Assembly (NCBI RefSeq): GCF_022227845.1
Contig: NZ_JAJNQN010000011.1
Location: 57,635 to 121,634 of the forward strand
Direction: 5' to 3'
Length of the DNA stretch: 64,000 bases
Source: Ectothiorhodospira lacustris
Lineage (GTDB): Bacteria; Pseudomonadota; Gammaproteobacteria; Ectothiorhodospirales; Ectothiorhodospiraceae
This document shows positions 8,265-19,430 of the stretch, one piece after another. Made by a program: the position numbers and the translations under genes. Below the pieces are notes generated by a model. That model saw only the letters and a list, made by a program, of their open reading frames with translations. It was not told where the DNA came from and searched no databases. Numbering within the stretch: position 1 is the first letter of the stretch; the number at the start of each line of letters is the position of its first letter.

Positions 8265-9836
8265 TTAGCGAACCAGATCGTAGTTGTAGTCCGTGTCGCC
8301 CATGATCCGAGTCTCTTCGTCCAGACGCTCCAGCACCGCGTTCACCAGGGTGGTGAGGATGTACATGCCGCCCTCATAGCCCAGGGTGGTCATGCGATGC
8401 AGGTGGTGACGGTCGAAGATGGGAAAGCCGATCCGCACCAGCGGCACTTCGAACTCCTTGCCCTTGGCCAGCGTGTCGCGCTGGATGAACTTGCCGTAGG
8501 AGTTGCCGATCAAAAAGTCCGGCTTGTCGGTGAACACCAGGGAGCGCAGGTGCCACAGGTCACAGTTGGTATGCACTTCGCTGCGGGCGCCGTAGGGGCT
8601 TTCGGAGAGGACCTTCTCCATGGCCTTCTTCCAGCGCTTGTTGGCATGGTGCACCAGGATGTGCCTGGGCTCGGCGCCCAGCTCCATCAGGAACTTAGCC
8701 ATGCCCATGACGAAGTCCGCGTCCCCGTACAGGGCGTAGGTCTTGCCGTGCAACCAGGTGTGGGAGTCGGTGATCATATCCATCAGGCGACCCCGCTCCT
8801 TTTCCAGGGAGGCCGGGATCGGCTGACCGGTGAGTTCGGAGACCTTCATCAGGAACTCGTCGGTCCATTCCACCCCCATGGGGATATTCAGCTTGGGCAC
8901 TTCATGGTTCCAGGTGCCCTGCACGTACTTCTTGGTCTTCTCCAGCTGCCAAGGCTGCAGCAGCAGGGTATTGATGGCGTTGGGGGCATCCTTGAGTTCT
9001 TCCTGAGTGGTACCGCCGGCATACATGCGGTACTCACCATCGGCGGGGGTGTCCAGCACCTCCTCCGGGTCGCACAGCAGGGTGGCATCCACCCCCATTT
9101 CCTTCATCATGCGCTTCATCACCCGGTAGTTGCCCAGGTAGGTCTCGAAGCCCGGTACCAGGTTGAGCTTGCCGTTCTTGCCGGGCTCCTTGCCTTCCAT
9201 GTCGTTGATGGTGAAGTAACGGATGGTGCCTTCGAACATGTTGTCCCAGCCGGTGGTGTGGCTGCCCACGAAGGACGGGGTGTGGGCGTAAGGCGTGGGA
9301 AACTCTTCGGGGATGTAGCCTTCCTTCTTGGCGTTGCCGATGAAGGCATTGAGGTCGTCACCGATGACCTCGGCCATGCAGGTGGTGGAGATGGAGATCA
9401 TGGCCGGCTTGTACAGGGCCTTGGCGTTCTGCAGGCCTTCCATGATGTTCTTCTGTCCGCCGAACACGGCGGCATCTTCGGTCATGGAGTCGGAGACGCA
9501 AGCGACGGGCTCACGGAAGTGCCGGTTCAGGTAGGTGCGGAAATAGGCCACGCAACCCTGGGAACCATGCACGTAGGGCAAGGTATTCTCAAAACCCAGG
9601 GAGCACAGCACTGAACCCAGGGGCTGGCAGGCCTTGGCCGGGTCCACGGTCAGGGCCTCGCGCTGGAAGTTCAGCTCCTTGTACTCTTCCGTGGTGGTCC
9701 ATTCGAAGATCTCACGCACTTTCTCGGGGCTGTGGGCCTCCTCGGCGACGGCCCGCTTGCGGGCCAGGACTTCCTGATACTCCTCGCTCTGGAACAGGGG
9801 GTAGCAGGGTTTGATGTTTTCTGCGTTCTGGCTCAT
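8265..9836 (-). CDS. nifK: Nitrogenase MoFe protein beta subunit NifK
   Basis: 523 residues, the same length as Azotobacter NifK. With the ATG at 9836, the P-cluster ligands fall at C70, C95 and C153, and the P-cluster serine at S188 in HTPSFVG. The frame is open to 9890, but AGGAG lies 8 nt before 9836 and the homologous numbering supports that start. With NifD it forms the alpha2beta2 dinitrogenase. It follows nifD in the nifH operon after a 99-bp gap with two hairpins. Confidence 0.99.
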   Translation of the reverse strand: MSQNAENIKPCYPLFQSEEYQEVLARKRAVAEEAHSPEKVREIFEWTTTEEYKELNFQREALTVDPAKACQPLGSVLCSLGFENTLPYVHGSQGCVAYFRTYLNRHFREPVACVSDSMTEDAAVFGGQKNIMEGLQNAKALYKPAMISISTTCMAEVIGDDLNAFIGNAKKEGYIPEEFPTPYAHTPSFVGSHTTGWDNMFEGTIRYFTINDMEGKEPGKNGKLNLVPGFETYLGNYRVMKRMMKEMGVDATLLCDPEEVLDTPADGEYRMYAGGTTQEELKDAPNAINTLLLQPWQLEKTKKYVQGTWNHEVPKLNIPMGVEWTDEFLMKVSELTGQPIPASLEKERGRLMDMITDSHTWLHGKTYALYGDADFVMGMAKFLMELGAEPRHILVHHANKRWKKAMEKVLSESPYGARSEVHTNCDLWHLRSLVFTDKPDFLIGNSYGKFIQRDTLAKGKEFEVPLVRIGFPIFDRHHLHRMTTLGYEGGMYILTTLVNAVLERLDEETRIMGDTDYNYDLVR

Positions 9837-9850
9837 GGTAATTTCTCCTG

Positions 9851-9876
9851 CCGCGCCACCAATCTGTGGACGAACG
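9851..9876 (-). promoter_or_regulatory. Conserved stem-loop ahead of the nifK ribosome-binding site
   Basis: On the minus strand CCAC-AGATTG-GTGG (9856-9869) forms a small hairpin 19 nt before the nifK ATG. The same element, in nearly the same sequence context (CGTTCGTCCAC...), precedes nifD. Confidence 0.55.
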
Positions 9877-9900
9877 GTCTGGAATGACATCTGTCGGTGG

Positions 9901-9929
9901 CCGTGGCGCCGGTTACGGCGGCGCCACGG
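9901..9929 (-). promoter_or_regulatory. Intercistronic hairpin after nifD
   Basis: Perfect 11-bp stem (CCGTGGCGCCG / CGGCGCCACGG) with a 7-nt loop, 6 nt past the nifD stop codon. There is no U-tract, so an mRNA-stability or partial-termination role is more likely than full termination. Confidence 0.7.
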
Positions 9930-9935
9930 TCAGGT

Positions 9936-11405
9936 TCAGGCGGCCTTGGCGGCAGCGTCAGCTTTCTTCCACGGGGCCTGGAGCTTGTCCCAGCAGGGAT
10001 TGTTCAGGGTCATATCCATGTCCCGGGCGAAGATGGCAAAACCGTCGTAGCCGTGGTACGGACCGGAGTAATCCCAGGAGTGCATCTGCCGGAAGGGAAT
10101 GCCCATCTTCTGGAAGATGTATTTCTCCTTGATCCCGGAACCCACCAGGTCGGGACGCACCCGCTTGACGAACTCTTCCAGCTCATAGCCGGTGACGTCG
10201 TCATACAGCAGCGTGCCTTCACCCAGGTCCTTGATGGTGCGGTCGTAGTCGTCGTTATGAGCAAACTCGTAACCGGCACCCACCACTTCCATGCCCAGGT
10301 CCTCGTAGGCGCCCACCACGTGACGGGGGCGCAGGCCACCCACGTAGAGCATCACCTTGCGGCCTTCCAGGCGCGGACGGTACTTCTCGATGATGGCGTT
10401 CATCTCGGACGTGTACTTGGCGATCACCCGCTCCGCCCCTTCCTGGATCTTCTCATCGAAGAGCGAGGCGATCTTGCGCAGGCTCTCGGCGATCTTGGTG
10501 GGGCCGAAGAAGTTGTATTCCATCCACGGAATGCCGTACTTCTCTTCCATGTGACGGGCCAGGTAGTTCATGGAGCGATAGCAGTGCAGCAGGTTCACCT
10601 TGGCCTTGGGGGCCAGTTCCAGCTCGGAGATGGTGCCGTCGCCGGACCACTGAGCCACTACCCGCAGGCCCATTTCCTCCAGCAGGATGCGGGAAGCCCA
10701 GGCGTCGCCGCCGATATTGTAGTCACCGGTCAGGGCCACGTCGTAGGGGGTGGACTCGAAGCTGTTGTCATCATCCCGGTTGGGCAGCACCCAGTCGCGG
10801 ATGGCGTCGTTGGCAATGTGGTGACCCAGGGACTGGGACACACCGCGGAAGCCTTCACAGCGCAGCGGCACCACCGGCTTTTCCAGTTCCTTGGCCTTTT
10901 TCTTGGAGACGGATTCGATGTCGTCACCGATCAGCCCCACCGGGCACTCGGACTGGATGCTGATGCCCTTGTGCAGGGGGAACAGGGTCTGGATCTCGTC
11001 AATGAGCTTTTCCAGCTTCTTGTCACCGCCGAAGACGATGTCCTTTTCCTGGAAATCGGAGGTGAAATTCATGGTGCCGAAGACATTCACACCGGTGTGG
11101 CCGGTGTAGTAGTTGCGGCGACCGGCGCGGGAATACTGGCCGCAGCCGACGGGGCCATGAGAGATATGGACCATGTCCTTGATGGGACCCCAGACCACGC
11201 CCTTGGAACCGGCGTAAGCGCAGCCGCGGATGGTCATCACCCCGGGAACCGACTTGCGGTTGGAGACGATGCACTTCTTGGCCTGTTCGGTATTGGGATC
11301 ACTGACAGCCAGGTGCTTCGCACGGTCCTTCCGGGCTTTCTCCGGATAGACCTCGAGGACTTCCTGGATCAGGGCCTCGGCTTCTTCGCGTTTCATTGCG
11401 CACAT
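9936..11405 (-). CDS. nifD: Nitrogenase MoFe protein alpha subunit NifD
   Basis: 489 residues. From the ATG at 11405 the P-cluster cysteines are C62, C88 and C154, and the FeMo-co ligands are C275 (LLHCYRSMN) and H442 (MHSWDYSG). These match Azotobacter numbering exactly and confirm this start; the open frame reaches 11432. AGGAG lies 9 nt upstream. The C terminus is Ala/Lys-rich. It is second in the nifHDKTY unit, separated from nifH by 132 bp with several hairpins. Confidence 0.99.
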   Translation of the reverse strand: MCAMKREEAEALIQEVLEVYPEKARKDRAKHLAVSDPNTEQAKKCIVSNRKSVPGVMTIRGCAYAGSKGVVWGPIKDMVHISHGPVGCGQYSRAGRRNYYTGHTGVNVFGTMNFTSDFQEKDIVFGGDKKLEKLIDEIQTLFPLHKGISIQSECPVGLIGDDIESVSKKKAKELEKPVVPLRCEGFRGVSQSLGHHIANDAIRDWVLPNRDDDNSFESTPYDVALTGDYNIGGDAWASRILLEEMGLRVVAQWSGDGTISELELAPKAKVNLLHCYRSMNYLARHMEEKYGIPWMEYNFFGPTKIAESLRKIASLFDEKIQEGAERVIAKYTSEMNAIIEKYRPRLEGRKVMLYVGGLRPRHVVGAYEDLGMEVVGAGYEFAHNDDYDRTIKDLGEGTLLYDDVTGYELEEFVKRVRPDLVGSGIKEKYIFQKMGIPFRQMHSWDYSGPYHGYDGFAIFARDMDMTLNNPCWDKLQAPWKKADAAAKAA

Positions 11406-11424
11406 TGCGATTTGCTCCTCTTGC

Positions 11425-11449
11425 GCCGCCACTAATCCGTGGACGTACG
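11425..11449 (-). promoter_or_regulatory. Conserved stem-loop ahead of the nifD ribosome-binding site
   Basis: On the minus strand CCAC-GGATTA-GTGG (11429-11442) forms a hairpin 23 nt before the nifD ATG. It is flanked by CGTACGT and GCGGC, much as in the nifK leader. Confidence 0.55.
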
Positions 11450-11472
11450 CCAGGTGGAATTCTCATGAACAC

Positions 11473-11527
11473 GCCGCTGCGCGGCGCGCCTGCCGGCGGA
11501 AGGCCCCCACGGGGCACCTCCCTTCCG
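11473..11527 (-). promoter_or_regulatory. Stem-loops downstream of nifH
   Basis: Two hairpins lie 11-65 nt past the nifH stop. The nearer (11497-11527) has an outer stem CGGAAG / CTTCCG and an inner GCCCC / GGGGC. The farther is GCCGC / GCGGC at about 11473-11485. Such structures after nifH commonly stabilise the nifH message relative to nifDK. Confidence 0.6.
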
Positions 11528-11537
11528 GCCTGAACCC

Positions 11538-12473
<936 letters not shown>

Positions 12474-12475
12474 TC

Positions 12476-12491
12476 AGCAAACCCCGTGCCA
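12476..12491 (-). promoter_or_regulatory. Sigma-54 promoter of nifH
   Basis: Minus strand TGGCACGGGGTTTGCT. The -24 box TGGCAC is perfect and the -12 GC lies after the required 10-nt spacing. The predicted start is near 12466, about 47 nt before the nifH ATG. Confidence 0.92.
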
Positions 12492-12589
12492 ATCGCAAAA
12501 TAAATGCATAAGCCTCTGTTTATTAAGTTAAAAACACTCTTTAGACAATCCGACATTGCACGTGAGATACACGACAAAGACCCCCGTTC

Positions 12590-12605
12590 TGTATGGATAA
12601 CGACA
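12590..12605 (-). promoter_or_regulatory. NifA upstream activator site for nifH, overlapping the draT start
   Basis: TGTATGGATAACGACA fits TGT-N10-ACA and lies about 100 bp upstream of the nifH -24 box. The site covers the draT ATG (12593-12595), so NifA binding could affect draT expression. Confidence 0.65.
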
Positions 12606-13426
12606 CCCCGCCGCCCCCTTCCCTACCCGCTGAAGCCCGTCTGCCCATCAATCGCTGCAATCTGCCCGCGGTGATCCTGGGCAGCCTCACCTTCCAGGAT
12701 CACCCCGCCCCACTGGAACTGGATGGAGTCAGGGCCCTGCATGGGGATTTGTGGCGTCATTTGGATGGGCTGGATGACGCAGCGGTCCGTATCCATGACT
12801 TCATGGCCTACATGCGCGGCCACTTCTGCCTGGATGATCCGGTGGCCTGCGGGCTGACGCTGGGGGAAGAAGGCGGTCGGGCGCGGGCGGATTACCTGCG
12901 CACCCTCCGGGGCTGGTGGTTCAACCCGGATGGCCGGGAGGCGGCGGTCGTCAAGGGCTGGGTGGAATCCCGTTTCGGGCTGATCACCCGTTTTCACCGC
13001 GAACCCCTGCCGGATGCGGAGTCGGAGGCCTACGGGCGGTTCATGCAGGAACGGGTCTGTGGGGTTTACAACACCAATGCCCTGGAATCACAGTTGGACC
13101 TGCTGTACTCCTACACCCAGTATGAACTGCGGCGGCGGGCACCCGCACGCACCCATCTCACCCTGTACCGGGGCGTGAACCGGCTGGCGGACCACGAGGT
13201 GCTGGCCCATCTGTCCGGCGGCGAGGCCTTGGTGCTGTTGAATAACGTGAATGCCTTCAGCGCGGTGCGGGAACGGGCGGACGAGTTCGGGGACTACATC
13301 CTGACGGTGAAGGTGCCAACGACCAAGGTCTGCTGCTTCCAGGACCTGCTACCGGGGGTGCTGCAGGGCGAGGGAGAGCACCTGGTGATCGGCGGGGTGT
13401 ACCGGGTGAAGGTCAGCCTGATGTAA
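12593..13426 (+). CDS. draT: NAD+-dinitrogen-reductase ADP-ribosyltransferase DraT
   Basis: 277 residues. Transfers ADP-ribose from NAD+ to an arginine of NifH and so switches nitrogenase off in the dark or with ammonium. The diagnostic N-terminal block is LPINRCNLPAVILGSLTF (residues 17-34), followed by LELDGVRALH; the middle has THLTLYRGVNRL. It is divergent from nifH and separated from its partner draG by about 6 kb. No convincing ribosome-binding site precedes the ATG, and any promoter must lie inside the nifH control region; a weak TAGACA / GATACA pair near 12542-12572 is possible. Confidence 0.95.
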   Translation: MDNDTPPPPSLPAEARLPINRCNLPAVILGSLTFQDHPAPLELDGVRALHGDLWRHLDGLDDAAVRIHDFMAYMRGHFCLDDPVACGLTLGEEGGRARADYLRTLRGWWFNPDGREAAVVKGWVESRFGLITRFHREPLPDAESEAYGRFMQERVCGVYNTNALESQLDLLYSYTQYELRRRAPARTHLTLYRGVNRLADHEVLAHLSGGEALVLLNNVNAFSAVRERADEFGDYILTVKVPTTKVCCFQDLLPGVLQGEGEHLVIGGVYRVKVSLM

Positions 13427-13461
13427 GCCCCCTCTGTGGAGAGAGGCGCCCGCCATCAGGG

Positions 13462-14193
13462 CTATTTCGGCCGGCGATACCAAAACCAGGTGAGCCGGCG
13501 CGAACGCAGGGCAAAAGGCACCAGCAGCACCGTCGCCGTCACCAGAAAATGCTGCCAGGGAGAAAACCACTGGGCCTTGCGCCCGGAGGTCCGTACCGTC
13601 GGTTCCGGCAGCACGTGAAACCGCTGCCCGTGGCGCCGCCCCCAGCGCTTGAGGCGGCGGGACAGAAACACCTCCTCCCCCGCATAGACCTTTTCACTGA
13701 AGCCGCCCACGGCCTGGAAGGCCTCGCGGGTGCAGAAGATATAGCATCCGGCCACCAGTCCCAGGGACAGGGACAACCAGTTCCAGAAACGGGCCCCCAG
13801 CCGATAGAACCCGTAATCCAGGTGGTCAAACTCCACCCGCGCCCCACCGGCGCAGATCCGCCCCGAGGCCAGGGCATCCAGACTGGCCCGCAACAGTGCT
13901 GAGGTAGGCCAGGTATCGGCGTCTACGAAAATCAGCCAGTGTCCCCGCGCCACCTCCGCACCCGCATTGCGGGCGCGGGCGATACGGCGCACCGGCTCAT
14001 GAACCACGACGGCGCCTGCCGCCCGGGCGATGTCAGCGGTGTCGTCGTCGGAATCATTATCGACGACGATGATTTCACACGACTCCGGCAGGCCGTTACA
14101 GGCCTGCCTCAGGTTGTCCAGGGTGCGCCCCAGCAACTCGGCCTCGTTCCAGGCGGGAATGACGAAGGAGACCTGGGGCGCGGTCTTCGGCAT
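13462..14193 (-). CDS. Family 2 glycosyltransferase, coupled to purL
   Basis: 243 residues with a GT-A fold N terminus: VSFVIPAWNEAELL (8-21), VVDNDSDDDT, and the DxD-type FVDADTW near residue 108. A hydrophobic stretch (about 149-166) and a C-terminal segment around LVTATVLLVPFAL suggest membrane association. Acceptor unknown. The frame is open to 14235, but the ATG at 14193 overlaps the purL stop as TGATG, a standard coupling arrangement. It resembles transferases that act on membrane lipids or polyprenyl carriers; no other polysaccharide gene is near. Confidence 0.85.
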   Translation of the reverse strand: MPKTAPQVSFVIPAWNEAELLGRTLDNLRQACNGLPESCEIIVVDNDSDDDTADIARAAGAVVVHEPVRRIARARNAGAEVARGHWLIFVDADTWPTSALLRASLDALASGRICAGGARVEFDHLDYGFYRLGARFWNWLSLSLGLVAGCYIFCTREAFQAVGGFSEKVYAGEEVFLSRRLKRWGRRHGQRFHVLPEPTVRTSGRKAQWFSPWQHFLVTATVLLVPFALRSRRLTWFWYRRPK

Positions 14194-17100
14194 CAGCCCA
14201 CCCAGACCCGGGCATTTCTGAACATCCGCAGCCACGGGCCATCCTCGGCCCAGTCCCGGGGATGCCAGGAATACTGCACGGTACGGAACACCCGCTCCGG
14301 GTGAGGCATCATGATGGTCACTCGGCCGTCCTCCGTGGTCAGCCCGGTGATGCCCAGGGGGGAGCCGTTGGGGTTGGCCGGATAGTGCCGCGCCAGTTCA
14401 CCCCGGTTATCCACGTAGCGCAGGGACACCATCCCCGAGTCCATCACCCCTTTAGCCGAGTCACCACCGAAGTCCGCCCTGCCCTCGCCGTGAGCCACGG
14501 CGATGGGCAGCCGGGACCCTTCCATGCCCTTGAGCAGCACCGACGGGCTGGGCATCACCTCCACCAGGGACAGGCGGGCCTCGAACTGCTCCGAGCGGTT
14601 GCGCTCGAAACGGGGCCAGTGACCGGCACCGGGGATCAGTTCCTTGAGCTGGGACAGCATCTGGCAGCCGTTGCACACCCCCAGGGAGAAGGTGTCCGGA
14701 CGGTGGAAAAAGGCCTGGAAGGCCTCGCGCAGGCGGGGGTTGAAGAGGATGGAACGGGCCCAGCCGCCACCGGCGCCCAGCACGTCCCCATAGGAGAAGC
14801 CGCCGCAGGCCACCAGACCGCGGAAGTCCGCCAGGTCCACCCGGCCCTCGATGAGGTCGGTCATGTGCACGTCCACGGCGGCAAAACCAGACAGGTGGAA
14901 CGCGGCGGCCATCTCCACCTGGCCGTTCACCCCCTGCTCCCGAAGGATCGCCACCCGGGGACGGGTGCCGGTCTGGATGAACGGCAGGGCCGGGTCCTCG
15001 GACGGATCAAAGCCCAGTACCGGGGTCAGGCCGGGATCTGACTCATCGGCCAGGGCCTCGAAGGCCTCCCGGGCGCAGTCGGGGTCATCCCGCAGGGCCT
15101 GCATGCGGTAGCTGGTTTCGGCCCAGCACGAGTACAGCTCGCTGCGGGGGGCCTGGAACAGGATCTCGTGGCCCCGACGGAAGACGATGCTCTGCTCGTC
15201 ATTGAGGCTGCCGATGACGTGGCTGTGATGGCCCAGACCGGCGTTATTGAGCAGCGCCAGCACGTCCTCCACGGCATCGTGAGAGACCTGCACCACCGCC
15301 CCCAGCTCCTCGCAGAACAGGGCGGCATGGTCGTCATCCCCCAGGTCGTCCAGGTGGACGGTGATGCCGGTGCGACCGGCGAAGGCCATCTCGCACAGGG
15401 TGGCCAGCAACCCACCGTCGGAACGATCGTGATAGGCCAGCAGGTGGCCTTCCCGGTTGAGTTCCTGAATGGCGGCGAAGAAGCGCTTGAGCATGTCCGG
15501 ATCATCCAGATCCGGGGCGTGGTGACCCACCTGGCCGAACACCTGGGCCAGGGCGGAGCCGGCCAGACGGCGGTGACCCTTGCCCAGGTCGATGAGGATC
15601 AGATCCGTATCCCCCTGGTCGGTCACCAGCTGAGGCGTGAGGGTGCTGCGCACGTCGCTCACCGGGGCGAAGGCGGAGATGATCAGGGACAGGGGGGCGC
15701 TCATCACCCGTTCCTCGCCGTCCTGCCGCCAGACCGTGCGCATGGACAGGGAGTCCTTGCCCACCGGGATGGCGATGCCCAGGCGGGGACACAGCGCCTC
15801 CCCCACGGCCCTGACGGTGTCGAACAGGGCGGCGTCCTCCCCCGGGTGACCGGCGGCGGCCATCCAGTTGGCGGAGAGGCGGATCAGGGACAGATCGTCC
15901 ACCGCCGCCGCGGCCATGTTGGTGATGGCCTCGCCGATGGCCATGCGTCCGGAGGCGGCGGGATGCACCAGGGCGATGGGGGTGCGCTCGCCCATGGCCA
16001 TGGCCTCGCCGGTATGGGACCAATAGTCGCTGGCGGTCACCGCTACGTCCGCCACCGGCACCTGCCAGGGGCCGACCATCTGATCCCGGGTCACGAGCCC
16101 GGTCACGGTGCGGTCACCGATGGTGATGAGGAAGGACTTGGAGGCCACGGCGGGCAGCCGCAGCACCCGACGCACGGCCTCGCCCAGGTCCATCACCGAG
16201 GTATCCACCTCCGGTTTCTGGAAGCTGCGGTGGTGCACGTCCCGGAGCATCTTCGGGGGCTTGCCCAGCAGCACTTCCATGGGCAGGTCCACCGGGTGAT
16301 TGGCGAACAGGGCATCCCCCACCAGCAGACGCCGCTCGGCGGTGGCCGTGCCCACCACGGCAAAGGGTGCCCGCTCCCGTTCACACAGGGCGGTGAAGGC
16401 CTCCAGGCGCCGGGCATCGATGGCCAGGACGTAGCGTTCCTGGGCCTCGTTGCACCAGATCTCCATGGGGGAGAGCCCCGGTTCGTCGGAGGGCACGGTA
16501 CGCAGCTCGATGCTGCCGCCACGGCCGGCGTCGTTGAGGATCTCGGGGATGGCGTTGGAGAGGCCACCGGCCCCCACGTCATGGATGGAAAGGATGGGAT
16601 TGTCCGCGCCCAGGGCGGTACAGCGGTCGATGACCTCCTGGCAGCGGCGCTCGATCTCTGGGTTGCCCCGCTGCACGGAGGCAAAGTCCAGCGCCAGGGC
16701 GCTCTCGCCGCTGGCCATGGAGGAAGCAGCGCCGCCGCCCAGACCGATGAGCATGGCCGGCCCGCCCAGCACCACCACGGGGGTGCCTTCCGGCAGGGCC
16801 AGCTTCTCCACGTGCTCGGCGCGGATGCTGCCCACACCGCCGGCGATCATGATGGGCTTGTGATAGCCCTTGAGTTCCGGCTCCCCGGCACCGGGCACCA
16901 GGGCCTCGTAGGTGCGGAAGTAGCCCGCCAGGGCGGGACGGCCGAATTCGTTGTTGAAGGCGGCGGCGCCGATGGGGCCGTCCAGCATGATCTGGCGAGC
17001 GGATTCGATGCGCTCGGGCTTGCCGAAGTCCTGTTCCCAGGGCTGCTCGAAACCGGGGATGCGCAGGTTGGAGACCGAGAATCCGGTCAGCCCCGCCTTG

Positions 17101-18083
17101 GGCTTGGAACCCCGGCCGGTGGCGCCCTCGTCACGGATCTCGCCGCCGGAACCGGTGGCCGCACCCGGGAACGGGGAGATGGCGGTGGGGTGGTTGTGGG
17201 TCTCCACTTTCATGATGATGGGCAGATCCAGCGGTTGATCCCGATATTCGCCGGTCACAGGGTCCGGGGTCAGGCGGCGGGCCTTGTGGCCCTGGATCAC
17301 CGAGGCGTTGTCCCGGTAGGCGGAAAGGATGCCTTCCGGGGCATGGGCATGGGTATTGCGGATCATGGCAAACAGGGTCTTTTCCTGAGGCCTGCCGTCG
17401 ATCACCCAGTCCGCATTGAAGATCTTGTGGCGGCAGTGCTCCGAATTGGCCTGGGCGAACATCATCAGCTCCACGTCGGAGGGATCCCGGCCCAGGGCCT
17501 CGTAGGCGTCGGCCAGGTACTCGATCTCGTCCTGGGTCAGGGCCAGGCCCAGTTCCCCGTTCACCCGGGCCAGGACACCATGGGGGTCGTCCCCCAGGGG
17601 GATCGTCCGCAGCGGTGCCGGCTCCGCGTTGGAGAACAGGGCCACCGCCTCATCTCGTTCATGCAGGACGGTTTCGGTCATGCGGTCATGGATCAGGGGC
17701 AGGATGCGCGCCAGGGCATCGGCATCCAGGGGGGCGTCGCTGTCGATCCACCAGGTGATGCCCCGCTCGATGCGCCTGACCACGCCGTCCAGGCCGCAGT
17801 TGCGGGCAATGTCGGTGGCCTTGCTGGACCAGGGGGAGATGGTGCCGATGCGGGGGACCACCAGGATCAGCCGGCCCCGACCTTCGTCGGCGGTGCCGCC
17901 ACCGTAGGTCAGCAACTGTTCCAGCACCCGGCGTTCCTGGGTACCCGGTTCCCGTTCCGTCTGCACGAAGTGCTCGAAACGGGCACTGACGCCGGAGATG
18001 GTCGGCACCGCTTGGCGCAGGGCCTCCAGCAGGCGTTGGCGGCGGAAGGTGGAGAGGGAAGGACTACCCGGCAGACACAGCAT
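14193..18083 (-). CDS. purL: Phosphoribosylformylglycinamidine synthase (single-chain PurL)
   Basis: 1296 residues, the long gammaproteobacterial form. It converts FGAR, ATP and glutamine to FGAM in purine synthesis. The synthetase core includes [20 protein letters not shown] (about residues 290-310). The C-terminal glutaminase starts at [15 protein letters not shown] and has the nucleophile in GVCNGCQM and the His-Glu pair in VAHGEG. The frame is open for a further 338 codons upstream, but this is antisense to the aminotransferase gene; the ATG at 18083 gives the normal N terminus [12 protein letters not shown] housekeeping gene between the two halves of the nif region. Confidence 0.98.
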   Translation of the reverse strand: MLCLPGSPSLSTFRRQRLLEALRQAVPTISGVSARFEHFVQTEREPGTQERRVLEQLLTYGGGTADEGRGRLILVVPRIGTISPWSSKATDIARNCGLDGVVRRIERGITWWIDSDAPLDADALARILPLIHDRMTETVLHERDEAVALFSNAEPAPLRTIPLGDDPHGVLARVNGELGLALTQDEIEYLADAYEALGRDPSDVELMMFAQANSEHCRHKIFNADWVIDGRPQEKTLFAMIRNTHAHAPEGILSAYRDNASVIQGHKARRLTPDPVTGEYRDQPLDLPIIMKVETHNHPTAISPFPGAATGSGGEIRDEGATGRGSKPKAGLTGFSVSNLRIPGFEQPWEQDFGKPERIESARQIMLDGPIGAAAFNNEFGRPALAGYFRTYEALVPGAGEPELKGYHKPIMIAGGVGSIRAEHVEKLALPEGTPVVVLGGPAMLIGLGGGAASSMASGESALALDFASVQRGNPEIERRCQEVIDRCTALGADNPILSIHDVGAGGLSNAIPEILNDAGRGGSIELRTVPSDEPGLSPMEIWCNEAQERYVLAIDARRLEAFTALCERERAPFAVVGTATAERRLLVGDALFANHPVDLPMEVLLGKPPKMLRDVHHRSFQKPEVDTSVMDLGEAVRRVLRLPAVASKSFLITIGDRTVTGLVTRDQMVGPWQVPVADVAVTASDYWSHTGEAMAMGERTPIALVHPAASGRMAIGEAITNMAAAAVDDLSLIRLSANWMAAAGHPGEDAALFDTVRAVGEALCPRLGIAIPVGKDSLSMRTVWRQDGEERVMSAPLSLIISAFAPVSDVRSTLTPQLVTDQGDTDLILIDLGKGHRRLAGSALAQVFGQVGHHAPDLDDPDMLKRFFAAIQELNREGHLLAYHDRSDGGLLATLCEMAFAGRTGITVHLDDLGDDDHAALFCEELGAVVQVSHDAVEDVLALLNNAGLGHHSHVIGSLNDEQSIVFRRGHEILFQAPRSELYSCWAETSYRMQALRDDPDCAREAFEALADESDPGLTPVLGFDPSEDPALPFIQTGTRPRVAILREQGVNGQVEMAAAFHLSGFAAVDVHMTDLIEGRVDLADFRGLVACGGFSYGDVLGAGGGWARSILFNPRLREAFQAFFHRPDTFSLGVCNGCQMLSQLKELIPGAGHWPRFERNRSEQFEARLSLVEVMPSPSVLLKGMEGSRLPIAVAHGEGRADFGGDSAKGVMDSGMVSLRYVDNRGELARHYPANPNGSPLGITGLTTEDGRVTIMMPHPERVFRTVQYSWHPRDWAEDGPWLRMFRNARVWVG

Positions 18084-18248
18084 TGATGACCCCGAACTTA
18101 CGGTGCGTAAAAGGGGCAATGATACTGCAAAGCGGCCGGGGACGGGGACGGAGTTCGCCGACTTGCCGCCCTTGGCGCGGGCTTCGTATACTCCGGCCAC
18201 CCGCAAAATTCCTACCATAATACACAACCACTTCTGACAGGACGTGCC

Positions 18249-19430
18249 ATGACCATCCAGTCCTTCCATCCCCCCGTTCGCACCCTGATGGGCCCCGGCC
18301 CCTCCGATATCGCCCCCCGGGTGCTGGCTGCCATGAGCCGTCCCATCATCGGTCACCTGGACCCGGCCTTCGTCGGCATGATGGATCAGATGAAAGGCCT
18401 CCTGCAGTATGCCTTCCAGACCCGGAATGCCCTGACCCTGCCCGTCTCTGCCCCCGGTTCCGCCGGCATGGAGACCTGCTTCGTCAACCTGGTGGAACCC
18501 GGCGACACCGTGGTGGTGTGCATCAACGGCGTGTTCGGCATGCGCATGAAGGAAAACGTGGAACGCTGCGGCGGCACCCCGGTGGTGGTGGAGTGTGAGT
18601 GGGGTCGTCCGGTGGACCCCCAACAGCTGGAAGACACCCTCAAGGCCCACCCCGATGCCCGTCTGGTGGCCTTCGTCCACGCCGAGACCTCCACCGGGGC
18701 CTGCTCCGATGTGAAGACCCTCACCCAGGTGGCCCATGCCTATGACTGTCTGGTGATCGTGGACACCGTCACCGGCCTGGGCGGCTGTGAGCTGCGGGTG
18801 GACGACTGGGGCGTGGACGCCATCTACTCCGGTACCCAGAAGTGTCTGTCCTGCACCCCGGGCCTGGCACCGGTGAGCTTCAGCGAGGCCGCGGTGGCCC
18901 GCATCAAGGGACGCAAGCATCCGGTGCAGAGCTGGTTCATGGACCTGAACCTGGTCATGGGCTACTGGGGTCCCAATGCCAAGCGGGCCTATCACCACAC
19001 CGCGCCCATCAATGCCCTCTATGCCCTCCACGAGGCCCTGGTACTGCTGCAGGAAGAAGGTCTGGAGAATGCCTGGGCGCGGCACCGGCATCATCACGAG
19101 GCCCTGAAGGCGGGCCTACAGGCCATGGGTCTGAACCTGCTGGTGGACGAGGCCCACCGCCTGCCCCAGCTCAATGCGGTGAAGGTGCCCGACGGCGTGG
19201 ACGAAGCCCGGGTGCGCGGTCTGCTGCTGGAGCGCTACGGCCTGGAAATCGGCGCCGGACTGGGGCCGCTAGCGGGCAAGATCTGGCGTATCGGCCTGAT
19301 GGGTTTTGGCTGCAACCGCAAGAACGTGCAACTCTGCCTGCATGCCCTGGAAGCGGTGCTGCTGGAAATGAACGCCCCCATCGAGCGCGGCCATGCCATG
19401 CCTGCCGCATCGCGGGTATACGCCGGCTAA
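18249..19430 (+). CDS. Class V aminotransferase, alanine/serine-glyoxylate type
   Basis: 393 residues, PLP-dependent. The N-terminal block [17 protein letters not shown] and the PLP lysine in [10 protein letters not shown] (K198) place it with alanine-glyoxylate and serine-glyoxylate transaminases; HAETSTG near 144-150 contacts the cofactor. It probably transaminates glyoxylate to glycine with alanine or serine as donor; which donor cannot be read from the sequence. It is divergent from purL, with AGGAC before the start. Its TAA overlaps the end of draG, which runs the other way, so the two are tail to tail with no spacer. Not a known nif gene. Confidence 0.9.
   Translation: MTIQSFHPPVRTLMGPGPSDIAPRVLAAMSRPIIGHLDPAFVGMMDQMKGLLQYAFQTRNALTLPVSAPGSAGMETCFVNLVEPGDTVVVCINGVFGMRMKENVERCGGTPVVVECEWGRPVDPQQLEDTLKAHPDARLVAFVHAETSTGACSDVKTLTQVAHAYDCLVIVDTVTGLGGCELRVDDWGVDAIYSGTQKCLSCTPGLAPVSFSEAAVARIKGRKHPVQSWFMDLNLVMGYWGPNAKRAYHHTAPINALYALHEALVLLQEEGLENAWARHRHHHEALKAGLQAMGLNLLVDEAHRLPQLNAVKVPDGVDEARVRGLLLERYGLEIGAGLGPLAGKIWRIGLMGFGCNRKNVQLCLHALEAVLLEMNAPIERGHAMPAASRVYAG

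Noticed and set aside
18084..19097. An extra 338 codons in frame upstream of purL
   Set aside because: Antisense to the conserved aminotransferase gene; repetitive His/Gly composition without domains. purL starts at 18083.
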